NCBI GenBank assembly: GCA_029817715.1
Contig: JARUPY010000190.1
Span: forward strand, 2,108,001 to 2,172,000
Direction: 5' to 3'
DNA length: 64,000 nt
From: Melastoma dodecandrum
Taxonomy: Eukaryota > Streptophyta > Magnoliopsida > Myrtales > Melastomataceae
Position 1 is the stretch's first letter, and every line of letters begins with the position of its first letter. The notes below the pieces were generated by a model. The model was not told the DNA's origin. It made no database searches and worked only from the letters and a program-made list of their open reading frames with translations. The translations under genes were made by a program, and so were the position numbers. Below, piece by piece: positions 1 to 12,464 of this stretch.

Positions 1-3000
1 CTTCCGTACGTTTTCCATGGAAAGATTTTTGTCCAACTGCAATCTCTTCATGGCGGCAGGAAGTTGGTTCTCAAAAATGCCATATATCTTATCACCACCA
101 GGGCGGCTGTGGAATTGATTGTGTAAGTCCATTGTGAAATCAGAACATGATAGACATTATATATGCTCCCAGCTAGTGAAGGGGAACATAAGTAGCTGAA
201 TGGGGAAAAAAATATTGCAATTGAAAAGTTAATGAGCAAGTGAACATACACGCCATCGAGGCGCTCCTTAAAGTTCTGATCAAAAGCTCGGCATATTTCC
301 ATAATCATATACAGCTTTCCCTGTGCCACGAGAGAAAATGATATAATGATATGATAGAAAACAATAGTGAAATAAGTAGACTGGTCCAACATATGATAGA
401 AAAGAATACTATGATACCCACCTTGTTTATTCTTAGAAGTCAAAGTTTACAGCAGATGAGGATGTGACTATTATAGAAAAAGAATTGCTTTGAACAGTCT
501 TAGGCCAAACATGCTTACTCCGGTATCAACAGCAATAGGTTTCCCCAGACGACTTAATTCACTTTCAAGTTCAACAATGGTCTTGTTGATAAGTGCCTGA
601 AGGGAAGGAATTTTTGACCTGATGACATTCTCCAAATGCTGGGATGTTGACAAGAAGACCTCAGTTAGCAAAACCAGGATTGAAGGGAATTGGCATTAAA
701 TGTTTCTATCATTACAAAACAACTGCCAAATCTGTTGTATATCATATTGGGAGTAGAAACCTTGGAAAGAACTTTTCCTAAATGCTCAGAACCCATTCTA
801 CTAGCCAGATGCCGATACTCTGGGGTAGTAGCAAAATATTCTCTTTCCCTCCGTCGAGCAGCAATCATGTCAACGCTTTTGTTAATATCAGCTTGAGAGC
901 GATTGACAACACCAATCCAAGGATATTGTAAGCGGTATGATTTCCCTTCAAGGATCTAGAAAACAAGAAGAAATTGGTTACAGTTTTCCAGAAATAGAGT
1001 AAGAACACACAAGGAAGCATAAATTACAACCTGGGATAAACACAAATATTCTGAAAGTGAAGGAAACCCTCTACCAGCTGCTCTTTTCAAAGTTAAATCC
1101 CAAGGGTACCAAAGATCATACCATAAAATATGTCAAAACGCTTAAAATGTTTCCATGTGTTCACAAATGGAAAGGAAATTAATTTTTAGATTTGCTGCTA
1201 ATTTATCAATTTCAGTTTTGCAAATATATGAATCAAACAAAGATAGCCTCCCAACAAGGATAACAAACAGCAGTGCTGACGAAAACCCTGTTTGGAAAGT
1301 CCAGCACGAGTGATTGAAATTGACTAATTCAGCCGGGAAAAGCACGAGAAAAGGGGACAGCTTACATCAACAGCATCGGTTCCCTTGTCCATCAAATCAA
1401 TCTTTGTCAGAACTCCAAATGTCCTCTCACCTAGAAACATAATGAGGTAAGTCAGAGATCATCAGCTAAGAGACTACTAGATGCAACATCTTCCATGGAG
1501 AATAATGGCGAGTCTCCCCTCATTGAGCAACACAATACTTTCGAGGATTTGAATTTGGCAAGCATTTTATTCGTGTCTTTATTATTGAAAGGACAGCACA
1601 ATTCTTTCTTCTAGGTCTGATGCCCAGAGCACAGATAACTCTCAAAATATCCTACTGCTGAAAATCTCTCTTCCCCAGTTCAGATTTCTTTTTTATTTGG
1701 TAACCCAAATGGATGTTCGTCTCAACAATCATAGACTCGCACAGCTGATCATAGGTTAAAAAGCCAAAAACTTATGGGTCAAATGGTTCCCATGGCCTTA
1801 AGTTCCTCAAAAGTCACCTTTGGGATCAACTTCACGGGAGATCTTAATTGCATCCGAGGTTGCAAGATCTTGGTTGGCAGGAGAGATAGCCAAAATGATG
1901 CAGTTAGCCTGAAACAAGGGAAAAAAAAGTATCAGCATCTTCATGCATTGTCTTAAATATCCTGGCAAATCTTTCTTTCAGATGCACACACATTTCGTCT
2001 AAAGATAAATATGGTCTCCGACTTGCAAAGAAACAGTTACAATGGCAGTTACCTTCTCAATATAGGATCTGACCATATTTTCTATGTCTTGAACAATGCT
2101 TTCATGTTGTCCGTCTTAAACACACAGATGTGTTACCGTTAATACTCAAACTCAAAGTTTCAAAATTTATTGACATCAGCAAGTAGAAAAAATGGCAAAG
2201 AATGACTCACCAACTGCAACCTTTGTCAAACCAGGCAGATCAATCAAAGTCAAGTTGACAACTGCAAACGTGATAAAAATCCGTGGATAAATGGATAAGC
2301 AAATATGCATAAAATATCATCTTTATTCCTCCAAGTTGATATAGAAGTACATGTAATTGTATTTGATTATTACTTCAATCACATCAAATATTTTGGCCCC
2401 TCGATAATTCTTCAGGTGAAATTGGACACCCAATGATTAATTTATCTGCAAACCAGAAACCAAGAAAACAGGCATAGTCAACACATCTTACCATTAGGGG
2501 AGTATATGCTCAGATGAATTGGAACAGTAGAAATTTGCTTAGAACGTCCAGTCTCTCGATCAGTTTCATCCGAAATCTCTTGCCGGACAGCAGCTAATAA
2601 AACATAATTTACGATAAGATAAAAAACGGAATTCATGTTGATAAAGAACATGTCTGAGTTAAACGTCACATAATTCCGGAGAATTAAGAAAGCATGTAAC
2701 AGAAATTCCTTCCAGGATGCTTACATCAAATGGCAAAACATACATCATGTAAAAAAGAAAGGAAAAACATACCAAAATCGGTGAACCTCTTCTTAGGTTG
2801 GTGCATGAACTCAGCGTATTCTTGCCCTTCATCGATCCTGTGAAGCTGCAATACCAGAGGGCGACGTGTGACGATACCTGCGTCGGGAGATGACTATAAT
2901 GAGCTGAATACCAGCCAATTAGCAAGAAGTCAGTACGAGCTCAGAGAAGATGTCAACCTGATCCACGAGGCAAGAAATCCTTTCCAACGACGCTCTCCAA

Positions 3001-3477
3001 CACAGAAGACTTTCCAGAGCTCTGAAGAACATCGCAGCAATAAGCTCAAGAGAAAGATTAACTCCACAGTTTTCAGCTATGAAAAAATCAATACACAGAG
3101 GAGTCACTTCACCACTTTATATTATCAACACTGACTTTATGATCAGGTTAACCTGAGAATTCTCAGGTTCTTCAACGAGTACACAAAGGCGAGATCTATG
3201 TCGAGCGCGGAAAAGGTTGAAGAGCAAAGTATGGGAACGACGGACAACATCATCATAGTCGTCCAGACTCATAAAAAGAACACCATAACGAGGAGTAAAA
3301 GCAATCGACGGCAATGAATGGAGGAGAAAGGGAGATCCGGATGCAAACCTGGCCGCCAACGACGGCGATAGAGGGGAGGGAATCCCAGAGGGTGGGGAGG
3401 GCGCTCTCCTCGCCGTGATCACCGAGAGCGGTACACGCCCTCTGCAGCTTGTTCACCAGCGTGATCAGGTTCTCCAT
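1..3477 (-). CDS. DRP1A: Dynamin-related protein 1 (DRP1A-like), 3' end cut by window edge
   Basis: Large GTPase of the plant DRP1 (phragmoplastin) family, which acts in membrane fission at the cell plate and in clathrin-mediated endocytosis. Twelve exons can be joined in frame: 3349-3477, 2958-3021, 2773-2877, 2492-2593, 2211-2261, 2053-2114, 1818-1908, 1366-1430, 761-955, 519-638, 250-320 and 1-106 (continues). Together they give 387 residues of a family that is usually about 610 long. All GTPase motifs are visible: the P-loop GGQSSGKSS split across exons 1 and 2, the switch threonine in GIVTRRP, DLPG in exon 5 and TKID in exon 8. The stalk begins with the [17 protein letters not shown] segment. 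The start ATG at 3477 opens [10 protein letters not shown]; the codon further upstream in this frame is [14 protein letters not shown] and [10 protein letters not shown] favour the DRP1A clade over DRP1C/E. The C-terminal GED lies outside the window. It is divergent with the next gene. Confidence 0.95.
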
Positions 3478-3965
3478 TTCCCCCAACCAAAAACCGAAAC
3501 CGATCCAAGATTATGGATCAATGACCCTACCAACAAGAACCAGGAAAACGGAGAGATGGACGTGGGGTGGGGAGAAAAAAAAGGGAGGGAAACGAAACGG
3601 GGGAAGAAGACGACTCGGGTGGGTCGCAGAAAATGAAACAATGGCGCAACCCCACCAGCAACGGCATCCCACTCCTCCATCTCCATGGGCTGTTGCTACT
3701 GGCCTTCCTATCCGGGCTCCAACTCCAAAGCCCATATCTCATCCCCAACAATCGCCGCCGTCATCTTCCTCCCACAAACGAACAAAACTACAAGACGACT
3801 CCATCCATCCGTGCTCCGAATATTCCGGCACCCAGCTCCAAACCAGCATCTAGTTCACGTCACGCCCCCCACCCAAAAAACGCATCTCCGAAATGAGGAT
3901 TTGGACCGCCGTCATTACTCATCTTGGGTCATTCAACCTCACCCCCCGCTAACCTCTAACCGGTT
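3478..3965. promoter_or_regulatory. Divergent intergenic region between DRP1 and DUF212 genes
   Basis: This 488-bp spacer separates two start codons that face away from each other, so it must hold both 5' UTRs and both core promoters. It is rich in short purine and pyrimidine runs. I see no clear TATA box for either side. Several overlapping open frames of 60-130 codons occur here on both strands, but they have no recognisable protein features. Confidence 0.5.
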
Positions 3966-5801
3966 ATGGAAACTGCCCTTTACCCCTCTTCCCCCCTCTC
4001 CTCCACGCTTTCCCCTGACTTCAGTTCTAACCTCTCCCCGCCACCCGCCGTCTTCCGGGGGTTCGTTAAGTCGTCGAGGAGGTTTAGGCGCCCGGCCCTG
4101 TTTCGAGGTCTGGGTGGTGTTCCGGGTCCTCATGACGCCTCCCTCCTACAGGGCAACAGCATAGGGGTAGCCCTGCTCAGTGTCACGTCCGATGCCAAGG
4201 TCAAGATCAGCCCATTCGTGGCTTCCCTGGCCGCCAACCCAACCTTTGTGTCCGGTCTCCTCGCTTGGTTCTTCGCCCAGTCTGTTAAGGTCGTGTTGAA
4301 CTTCTTCGTCGAGAGGAAATGGGACTTCCGGATATTGTGTGCTTCCGGCGGGATGCCTTCTTCGCACTCCGCGCTTTGCACCGCCCTGACAACGTCTGTG
4401 GCGTTCTGTCATGGCGTGTCCGATTCTCTGTTCCCGTTTTGCCTGGGGTTTAGCTCCATAGTCATGTATGACGCCATTGGCGTCCGGCGGCATGCCGGTA
4501 TGCAAGCTGAGGTATGGCTAATTGGTCTCCTGCTAGCCTGAGTAATTGCTTCCTCTTTATGATGGTACTGTGGTGTCTTCTGTATGGAAATTTCATGCCA
4601 AAGCAAAGCAGCGGGCAGTCTATTTAGCTTTAATGGATACCTGTGGTTGATGTTTGCTCTATTACCTTCGGCAATAGTCTGACAGAGACAATTGTTCATT
4701 AACAAGAATTCGGGTTTAAGTATAAAATCGAGTGTTTTGGATAAGAAAGAGGGAAAAAGTCGGCATTTTGAGTGCGGTCTCCCGACTTTGGTTCCCCTTC
4801 TGGAGATGTTAGTGTCTGCCAGATTCATTTGTGGTCGAGCCTCATTGAACTTAGCAGGTCAACAAGATGAGCTCAGTTACATTTTCATCCAGTTCAATTT
4901 GAAGTGTCCTTTTGAGGAAAGTTTTACTGCTTCAGAAATATTCCTTAGATTTTATCATTGGTTTAGGCTTTAGGGCCACCATCACGAGTTATTAAAAAAG
5001 GACCTTGCTAGATTTGTTAACACTGGAAAGCATATTTGACATCTGATTGGCCACATATCAAGGGCATGGGAGGCAAACATGACAAGCTTGCGTAATGTTG
5101 CCTGCTTTAATTTCTATGTGGTTTTGATGGCCTTCCTTTTGTTAAGCTTCCTTTTGTAGAAGCTTAAAGAGGTTTAACTTAACTATCATCCCTTCCCAGC
5201 TCATAGCCGCCGGGCCTTCTGGTTTGTGTAGTTCAGGGTTTAAGCAATAGAGAGGATAAGGGGTTGAAAAGGGGTGCCTTATCGAGCAACCAGTTCGATT
5301 TGTGTTCTTACTGTGCCTTAAGTTTTCAGAATGGAGTGACATTCCTTCCTCTTAGAGAGGGAATGGCATTTTCCAAAAAGGATTGACAGAATAATTCTCG
5401 TTTCATTTAGTCCTCATGGACAATTGAACATGAATCAGAATGCAATGAGAAAAGGTTATATTTCCTTTTTGTTTTTGTTAATCAAACAAAAATAACTATA
5501 GTAGTTCTGTATAATAGAAACTGCATGACGGGGTGATTCTGTTTATTTTGAGATTATTCGACGCTTGTTTGAGAACTATATGCGCTTGCCTCGCCAAATA
5601 CCTGGCTCTTCACTGAAAGGACTTCTTTGGGACTTGCAGGTCCTGAATATGATCGTGGAGGATCTGTTTCAAGGTCACCCCATCAGCAAGAGAAAGCTGA
5701 AGGAGCTCCTCGGCCACACACCATCCCAAGTTCTAGGAGGAGCCTTGCTTGGCATTCTGGTGGCCTGTATCTGCTGCCGTGGTTGCTTGGTAGCAACTTG
5801 A
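3966..5801 (+). CDS. DUF212 / acid phosphatase-vanadium haloperoxidase-related membrane protein
   Basis: Two exons, 3966-4511 and 5640-5801, join in phase 0 across a 1,128-bp GT-AG intron to encode 235 residues. Residues from about 80 on match the plant DUF212 family: an SVTSDAKV-like start, hydrophobic segments around FVSGLLAWFFAQSVKVVLNF, the SGGMPSSHSA motif that recalls the phosphatase/haloperoxidase signature, and DAIGVRRHAGMQAE. Exon 2 continues VLNMIVEDLFQGHP, then LLGHTPSQVLGGALLGILVA as a C-terminal membrane segment. The first 70 or so residues are rich in Ser, Pro and Arg and look like a plastid transit peptide, which is an inference. Biochemical function is not established for this family. 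The start at 3966 is the first ATG of the open frame. It is convergent with the SINAT-like gene downstream. Confidence 0.88.
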
Positions 5802-6248
5802 CAAAACAACATTTTGTGTCATGTAGAAATAAGCGTTCTTTGTTGTTCCTTATCAGCCCATTGTACTGTTACACCGTCTCAGAACTAGATCATGGCATCT
5901 AGCGAAGATGAGTAAATGAAAGGTTGATACAAAACAATAAACAGAGTGGTGTTCTCGGTTGCCTTTTTGACAACATCCAGTCTATCATGTCTTGTAATCC
6001 AATTTACCCGCACAACCAGCAATCAAACATTCACACGGTTAGCGATTGCATTGCCATGGCTAAAGGAAAAGAATATCATAGTTTCTAGGGAAGACCACTC
6101 CCAATGCTTGGTTCTTACACAGCCGGTGCGGAAACCCAGGATTAAACTACAAGAAGGTTATAACACGAGGACTATTTCAAGAGACCATGCACACAAGGGA
6201 AGGGTTTACAGGCAGGACCAGGAGAGGGAACTCGAATTCAAACCCGTG
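5802..6248. other. Convergent intergenic spacer
   Basis: This spacer lies between two convergent genes and should hold both 3' UTRs and polyadenylation signals. AATAAA-like words occur near 5934-5941. No other feature was seen. Confidence 0.5.
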
Positions 6249-8786
6249 TCAACTGCAGAGGTTGGGTATGCACGCACCGCCTCCGGAATTTTGTTGCTCC
6301 TTCCAGATCCTACCTGTTACACGGAGTTTCAGCTCTTTTCTGTCTCCGCCAGAGAAGAAAAGCGCCATGTTGCGCTGGATTAGTAGACCATCATGGCTGT
6401 CCCTGACCTTCCGATGGCTATCTCGTATGCTTCGTGGTGTACCCTCCCAAATGAGTTTACGGCCGTTGCCTCCAACCTCCAGGCTGTAACTGTAATTCCT
6501 CGCTTCCATCTCATCTCCCATGAAGCGCAGGAATGCCATATATACAGGAGCCATGCCAAGCTGAAATGCCTCGAAATGCAGACAGAAATACTGCCCAAAG
6601 CAATGGAAAACCTGAAATCAAAGAGATCAAATGTTTTGGCATAAGAATCATATATGAAGTGTCTGGAAAAACTTGCAAGGTCAAAACTAGACATCTTTAA
6701 GCCAAAGACAACATAGCAGCACCGACATATGAAAACACTGCTTTACCTTTGGTTGCTAAATAGACGACCTTCCTAATCTGATTAATGACCGAGAAATCAC
6801 CAAAATGTTTTAAATAAGAATATAACAAACATATATGGTTAATGAAGAAAATCACCCATAATAAAATGATGAAACATAAATGAACAATAATGACTACCAG
6901 AGGTATGAGCTTCATAATAGAGTCTTGACAAAATAATGTCATCCATAAGCAAGAAAAGATGCATCGTGGATTGACATTTGTTTATTCCTAAACTTCCCAC
7001 ACCAAGGCATACAAATTAGTATGGCAGGCCCAGTTATAGATCTTTTCACATGAGAGTAACAGAAATGGCAGTCGCACTTACAGTTAACATCCATGTTGCA
7101 TTTTCTACTTCACGGGGATTAGATTTCACATAGCGGTGGTTGAAAGTGCATCCAGAGTGCATATCAACTTTATGATCATCCCTCAAATGGGTAACAAGAA
7201 AAGGGATATCCCCGTTAACAGCACACTCTGATCCGGCATAGGGGCAGTTGTATGGCCGGAAGTTACAGATGGCTTCATGTTTCAGCTTGCTGTAGTAAGG
7301 AAAGATTTCTGGGCAACCGAGGGAAAAGTACTTGCAGGGAAGCTCAAGTGACTCTGCCACTTTCTCCAATGCCAGACATCTTATGTCGCCCAGTTCCTGT
7401 CTACATGTTGGGCAACGATTGTGTACTCTTGTTTTACAGGTTGAACAAAGTGTATGCCCATTGTGGCACTGCAGATCAAGAAATGGGTTAGTCTCATTAC
7501 ACCTGAGGAAGTAAAGAAAAGCCACAAGAAATGGCTAAAATAGTGGGCCCTTCAAATCGAAACAACTCAAGTGACAAAACCACACAGAATGAAAAACTTA
7601 AAATTCTTGCTCAAGAATCATTTGCAATGTTTTTCTAATGAATGTGATGAAGGTCAACAGGTTTTTTCAGAGTCCACGTATATCCCTCTGATTTTTAGCC
7701 AACCGAAAATTATGCTCAATCTACAAAATTGCATCACAATACAGAGTGAGACAAGCGCAGCAACTCCACAGGCAATCATATCTCAAGCAGAGCAAGAACA
7801 AGAGTGAAATTAAAATTCCGTCTACTTCATTGAATGCCGTACGTAAGGGAAGCTCCTAACAGCCAGTGACAATTTATATATACAGCAGATAGAACTTCCC
7901 AATCACATGGGCATATGCTAATAAATATCATTACCTCCTGCAATAAATATATCATGATAAAAAAGAATCAAGCAGCTTTCAAGCCAAAGGCCAGCAGAAT
8001 AATTTTCTTATTTAGACAGTTGCTCGTATGTTTACATAAGCTGTAAAGATGTCACCATGAACAGTCACATACGCAACAAGGTATTTCAATCAGCTAGGTC
8101 TTACATTGACCACACTGAAATCTCTCAAACGTACGAGATGACATGTACATTTCTGGAACATCATCCCATGCAATTGGAACAACTTTCAAGAATGAACTTG
8201 GGAATCCTCTCATTAGGATCATTGAGAACAGAGGCTTGCAATCCATGACTTAAAGCTTCCAGCATCCCAATCCACATCCACTCGAGCAACCCATCTACGT
8301 ATCCTTTCCATTCCAAACGAAAAGCTCAATCCAGAACCTGGTTTACCCATTTACAGACCACAACCCAAGGCCTGAGCCTCAATTGATCCAGCCAAGTACA
8401 CATCCTCAAACGAAAAATCCATAACCAGCTCCAAAAAATCCACCCAAAAACCTCAACCACACAAACAAAGCAGAACAAACATCACCAGATACCCGATCAC
8501 AACCTGATAGGGCAAAGCCTGGGGAAACCACCTGATAAATAGGAGGGTACATGGAATTGGTGCAGACGGGGCATTCGAGCAATTCATGAACGCGGGTGGT
8601 GCTGGGAATAATCCCGGGAGAAACGACACCACCGCCATTGTTGGCATGACCCTTGGAAGAGGAGAACTGCTGCTGGTGGTGGGGATAAAGATGATGGTGA
8701 TTCCCGGGGGGATGGAGACTCTGCTGGATCTCATCTTCATCCGTCCCATCGATGGAAGTTACGCATTCGATGCTGTCCGTTTCCAT
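6249..8786 (-). CDS. SINAT-type RING E3 ubiquitin ligase (seven in absentia homologue)
   Basis: Three exons, 8532-8786, 7082-7468 and 6249-6611, encode 334 residues; plant SINATs are about 300-330. The N-terminus (METDSIECV, then a His/Gln/Ser-rich stretch) resembles SINAT3/4. The RING finger is split by intron 1: ECPVCTNSMYPP in exon 1, then CHNGHTLCSTCK and CPTCRQELG in exon 2. The SIAH-type zinc finger follows with CNFRPYNCPYAGSEC and HLRDDHKVDMH. The TRAF-like SINA domain ends GRIWKEQQ...CIPNLCS. Such proteins form dimers and ubiquitinate targets such as transcription factors and autophagy or trafficking components. One small departure is Tyr instead of the usual His just before the exon 1 junction (PPIYQ). 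A long G-rich tract lies just 5' of the start codon on the coding strand (see findings). Confidence 0.95.
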
Positions 8787-9914
8787 CTGGAAAGAATATC
8801 CCCCCCCCCCCCCTCCCCCGGCCGCCTCTCCCCAGGAATCCGCACCAGGAAACAAGAAAATCGATCGACCCCAGTACGAAAGAGGACAAAATCTCGTGAT
8901 GGGTCGTCGAAAGATCGGATTTTGAGGGCGGATCGCTGATCGGAATCCTCGCGAAATCAAAGGAACGGGGGGAAAGGGGGGGAGGCGATTTCGAACAGAT
9001 GGAAAAGAAGAGGTTCCTTTCTCCGATGAGAGAGAGAGACGGATTGGGAGGAAATGACAGCCGTTGGATCTGTGATCGGACGGTGAGGAAGACGACCACA
9101 AGTTGGGTGCGAATGGATGCTTTGGTCTTTGAAAAATTAAGATTAGATTAATGTAATTAAAGGGTGACTTGTTCAACTCAATTTGAAAGTTATCAAGATG
9201 TTCATTTCATGTCAAGCCAATGATACGACACAGTGACCTCGAATTCGGGACTATAGCCGCGTATGTAATTGAGGCTTCTTTCATGATGATCCTAAATTTG
9301 ACAGGGAAAAGAAAAAGGAGAAAACGAAACCAATCTTTGTCTGAGGAATGATGAAAGGTATCCATCATCTAGCAATAATTTAATGTACATCTTATCTAAT
9401 CCTGCCTTTTTGGTTGTTTCCCATGTGAAAACTAAAGATGAAAAGAGTGTGTTTAAGAGTCATAAAAGAGTAGTACTAAAAAGGAAACAACAGCTTTGGC
9501 CACCATTCACGGAGCAAATAAAGAAGGGGGAAAGGTCTCATCGTCATTAGGACATGTTTAACTTTAACTGATGATCCAGTTTGGACTGTAATAAACCACA
9601 AAGTCAAACTCATAAACTCCCTGCCCAGATCAACAGAGTTCGATGCAAACTCAGTTATTGCACCTCATCGGAGAACGGAACGGAATAAAAGAGTAAACAG
9701 AGTGAGAGAGACATTCATTTCATTCATTCATTCCCCTGTATTGATGTTAGCGAGAGTGTTGTAAGATAACAGGGCTTGTCTTAATGTCGGTCAACTCATC
9801 AGCTCTGGAATTTGCAAGAACAAAGTCAAAGGCCTAACCCAAATCCCTTAATTAAAAATCCCAGTTTCATGCATGGGGAATCCTGATTTCTGGCTTTGTA
9901 AGGAATTCCCACTT
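8787..9914. other. Intergenic: SINAT 5' region and aspartic protease 3' region
   Basis: The half next to the SINAT gene holds its probable 5' UTR or leader, with a C/G homopolymer tract at 8800-8819 and GA-rich stretches near 9029-9040. The other half holds the 3' flank of the protease gene. The open frame that extends the SINAT exon upstream is not supported by family length. No other gene was seen. Confidence 0.5.
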
Positions 9915-11457
9915 TCAGCACGACTTGGGAGCAAACCCGACCCTGGAACCACCCAGATCGAACACCACCCTAAACCCCTGCTGCTGAATGTTCCCTATTA
10001 TCGAGAGCCCGCTGGACGTGCCCGCAAATGCGAAGCAGAACTTCCCGTTCTCGTCCACCGGTATCAAGTAGTTCGACGCGGGAAGCAGCACATCAGCACC
10101 CTTGAAATGCATCACCACCGTCGGCACGGTCACCTCGGTCTTCCCGCTGAGGTCGTAGCACGTGTCGAACAGCGAGAACTCTCCCGCGGGCTTCAGGTCC
10201 GAGGCCCCTGCCCTAAATGCCTGCCTTAGGAATGTGTAGGCGGGTCGGGCTAGGCGGGTGACTGAGGTGCCGGAGTCGACAATTACCCCGCCGTCCCCTG
10301 TGGGGCTGAGCCTGAACATGGAGGGTTTTATCCCCGCAACGCGTGTCCCTCCCACGCTGATCCCGACCAGCTCGACGTAGTAGAAGGTGTCGAGCTTTGG
10401 GTTCCTTATCATCGGGGTGAACTGTGCGGTCCTGGAGACTGCCTTGTCCCCGAAGATCAGGAAAGATGGTTTGCTCGAGGCGGAACGGTCCACCAGACAG
10501 TATGAGAACTTGCCGCCGAACTGGTGACCGGCTTGTTCAGGGAACGAAAGCTTCCCCCGTCCGAGGCCAAGGAGCCCGGCCGCACCAACGAACAGACCCT
10601 GGTTGTCGTGGCCGCAACCCAGTGCAACACGGGGGATACTGGTGCCATGGAAGGTGAGGGTTTCGGTGGCGAACTCCCCCGACGTGGAGGAACCATCGCC
10701 GTAGTTCACACGGTAGAGGCATCTCTGATGCGGGTCACAGACGTGGCTGTCAAGATGTTGACACGTGGGGGATCTGCAGGGGATGCCGGAGTAAGACTTG
10801 GACTTGGAAGGGTAGAAGAGGCGGTCCGTCTGTGAGTAGCACTTGCGGCAGGGCGCACACTGCAGCCAGACGACATCACTTCCGGTGTCCAGCACCATGA
10901 ACAAGTACCTGCAACCATCAACGCAGCCGCGTCACATCACTGACTATCAGATCGATTCTCCAATTTTCACATCATCTCCGTGTCCTTCACCTGGGGGGCG
11001 TGCCGACGCCGAACCGAGCGAAGTACTCCCCGCTGCCGAGGGAGAGCCCCGAGGTGACAGAGCTACTAAACCCAGAGACGGTGGAGGATGAGGACGAGGA
11101 CGACCCATTCCGCGAGGCGAGGGCGGAAAGAGCCTTAACCCGGATGGCATCCTGGCGGAGCCTGAGTTCGAGGAGAGCGCGCGGGGTGACGTTAAGGAAG
11201 GAGCCGACATGGTGGAGCTGCACCGAGAGGGAGGGAAGGGAGGAGGAGGAGGAGGAGGCGGCGTCGTGTGCTGTGATGGGAAGTTGGGAGGGGGAGGAGG
11301 TGGTCAGGGGTGAAGGGAGGGGGAGGAGAGGGAGGATCTGGTGGGTGGGGTTGTCGGAGGCGGAGAGGGAAGATGGGAGGAGGAGTAGGAGGGCGGCGAA
11401 GAAACAGAGGAGGCCGCCGCCGCCGCGGCGGATGCATGACGATGTTACGACCGCCAT
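9915..11457 (-). CDS. Nepenthesin-type aspartic protease (ASPG1/CND41-like, pepsin family A1)
   Basis: Two exons, 10991-11457 and 9915-10908, encode 486 residues. A hydrophobic N-terminal segment (about residues 13-33, LLCFFAALLLLLPSSLSAS) predicts secretion. A Ser-rich propeptide follows, then GEYFARFGVGTPPR across the junction. The catalytic aspartates are visible at DTGSD (residue 163) and DSGTS (residue 367). The flap tyrosine is in RVNYGDGSSTSGEF, and cysteines typical of nepenthesins surround it (CAPCRKCYSQ, CRSPTC, CDPHQRCLY). The C-terminus ends IIGNIQQQGFRVVFDLGGSRVGFAPKSC, as in this plant subfamily. Closest in style to Arabidopsis ASPG1-like atypical aspartic proteases, which act in the apoplast or ER; the exact orthologue is not resolved. 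The start ATG at 11457 directly precedes the signal peptide. Confidence 0.94.
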
Positions 11458-12464
11458 TTCCGGAGACTTATCTCCCCCGGGAGGGATCCAAAGCTAAAGA
11501 CAGTGAGTGATTCGATTGAGAGAGCGAGAGAGAGATAGATGTTAAAAAGCAGTGGTGCTCACCCGAGTGGAGTGCAGGACAGCAAGCAAACGAGGGGGGG
11601 ACACCAGTACAACTACAGACACAGAGGACGACGAACAGGGGTCAATTTTTTTTTAACATTTGATTTTGATTTACTTAGCAGGTGGGGTGGGTTGGTGTTT
11701 TTGGTAAATGTTAGAGGGGGAGAAAAAGGGAACGTGACGGACATTATTACATGTTTTCTTCCCAGTGTAAGAAACAGGGAGAGGTGGGCGGTGGGGGGAG
11801 GTTGTAGGGGATGAAATCATCATCATTCGCATGGGTGGGTGGGGGCACCGCTTCTCTTTTATTATTAAAAGTTTTTCTGAAGAGGAATTAAACCCACAAT
11901 TTCATCCCCCCAATAATAATAATAATAATAAGGATAAGGATAAGCGATTAAAGCACGATTTTAGCATATGTTCCGCTTATGGTTCCAGTTAATTTCCATG
12001 TGTTATTTTTTTCGGTTATTTGTCTTTAAGTTCAGTATAAATAGCATTAGTTAGCATTCGAAATCATTCGCATTCAAACGACTCTCGCAAGGGCCAATAA
12101 CACGCTCACCAGATAGATACACGTTAAATCTGACAAAAAGAAACTAATTTAAGAGAGCTTAGCTTACCAACAAACTCGTATTTTCATGAAGTGCTAATTA
12201 ATTCAAATACTAAATTCCACTACTATATATTAAAAATCACAAACTCAATTACACTTGTGTTAAATTTTCCCCTACCTTTTTGATTAGCTCATGAATATTT
12301 ATATGCATTTGTTTTAGAAAATCAAAATACTAATTTTTAAATTCAAACGTGTTAAATTACAAACTTTCTACGCTTCTCGTTAAATCACACTCCTCAAGCT
12401 TCTTCCCTTCTAACTTCAACTTCCCGGTTATATTAGCTTTAGCATGTGTCTTATCCTCTCTTTC
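11458..12464. other. Intergenic, AT-rich, with TAA microsatellite
   Basis: Upstream region of the protease gene followed by AT-rich DNA. A short (AAT)n microsatellite lies at about 11912-11932. I looked here for the missing 3' LTR of the neighbouring Copia element, using the sequence of its other LTR, and did not find it. Confidence 0.5.

Noticed and set aside
3449..4164. Several overlapping open frames of 60-160 codons on both strands
   Set aside because: They overlap the divergent promoter and the first exons of two well-supported genes, and their composition is low in complexity.
9873..11091. Plus-strand open frames across the aspartic protease gene
   Set aside because: They are GC-driven antisense shadows of a gene whose catalytic motifs are clear on the other strand.
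12060..12464. Possible 3' LTR of the Copia element
   Set aside because: Compared with the 5' LTR (starts TGTTGGGG, ends TTCGTCA), I found no matching start, end or internal words.
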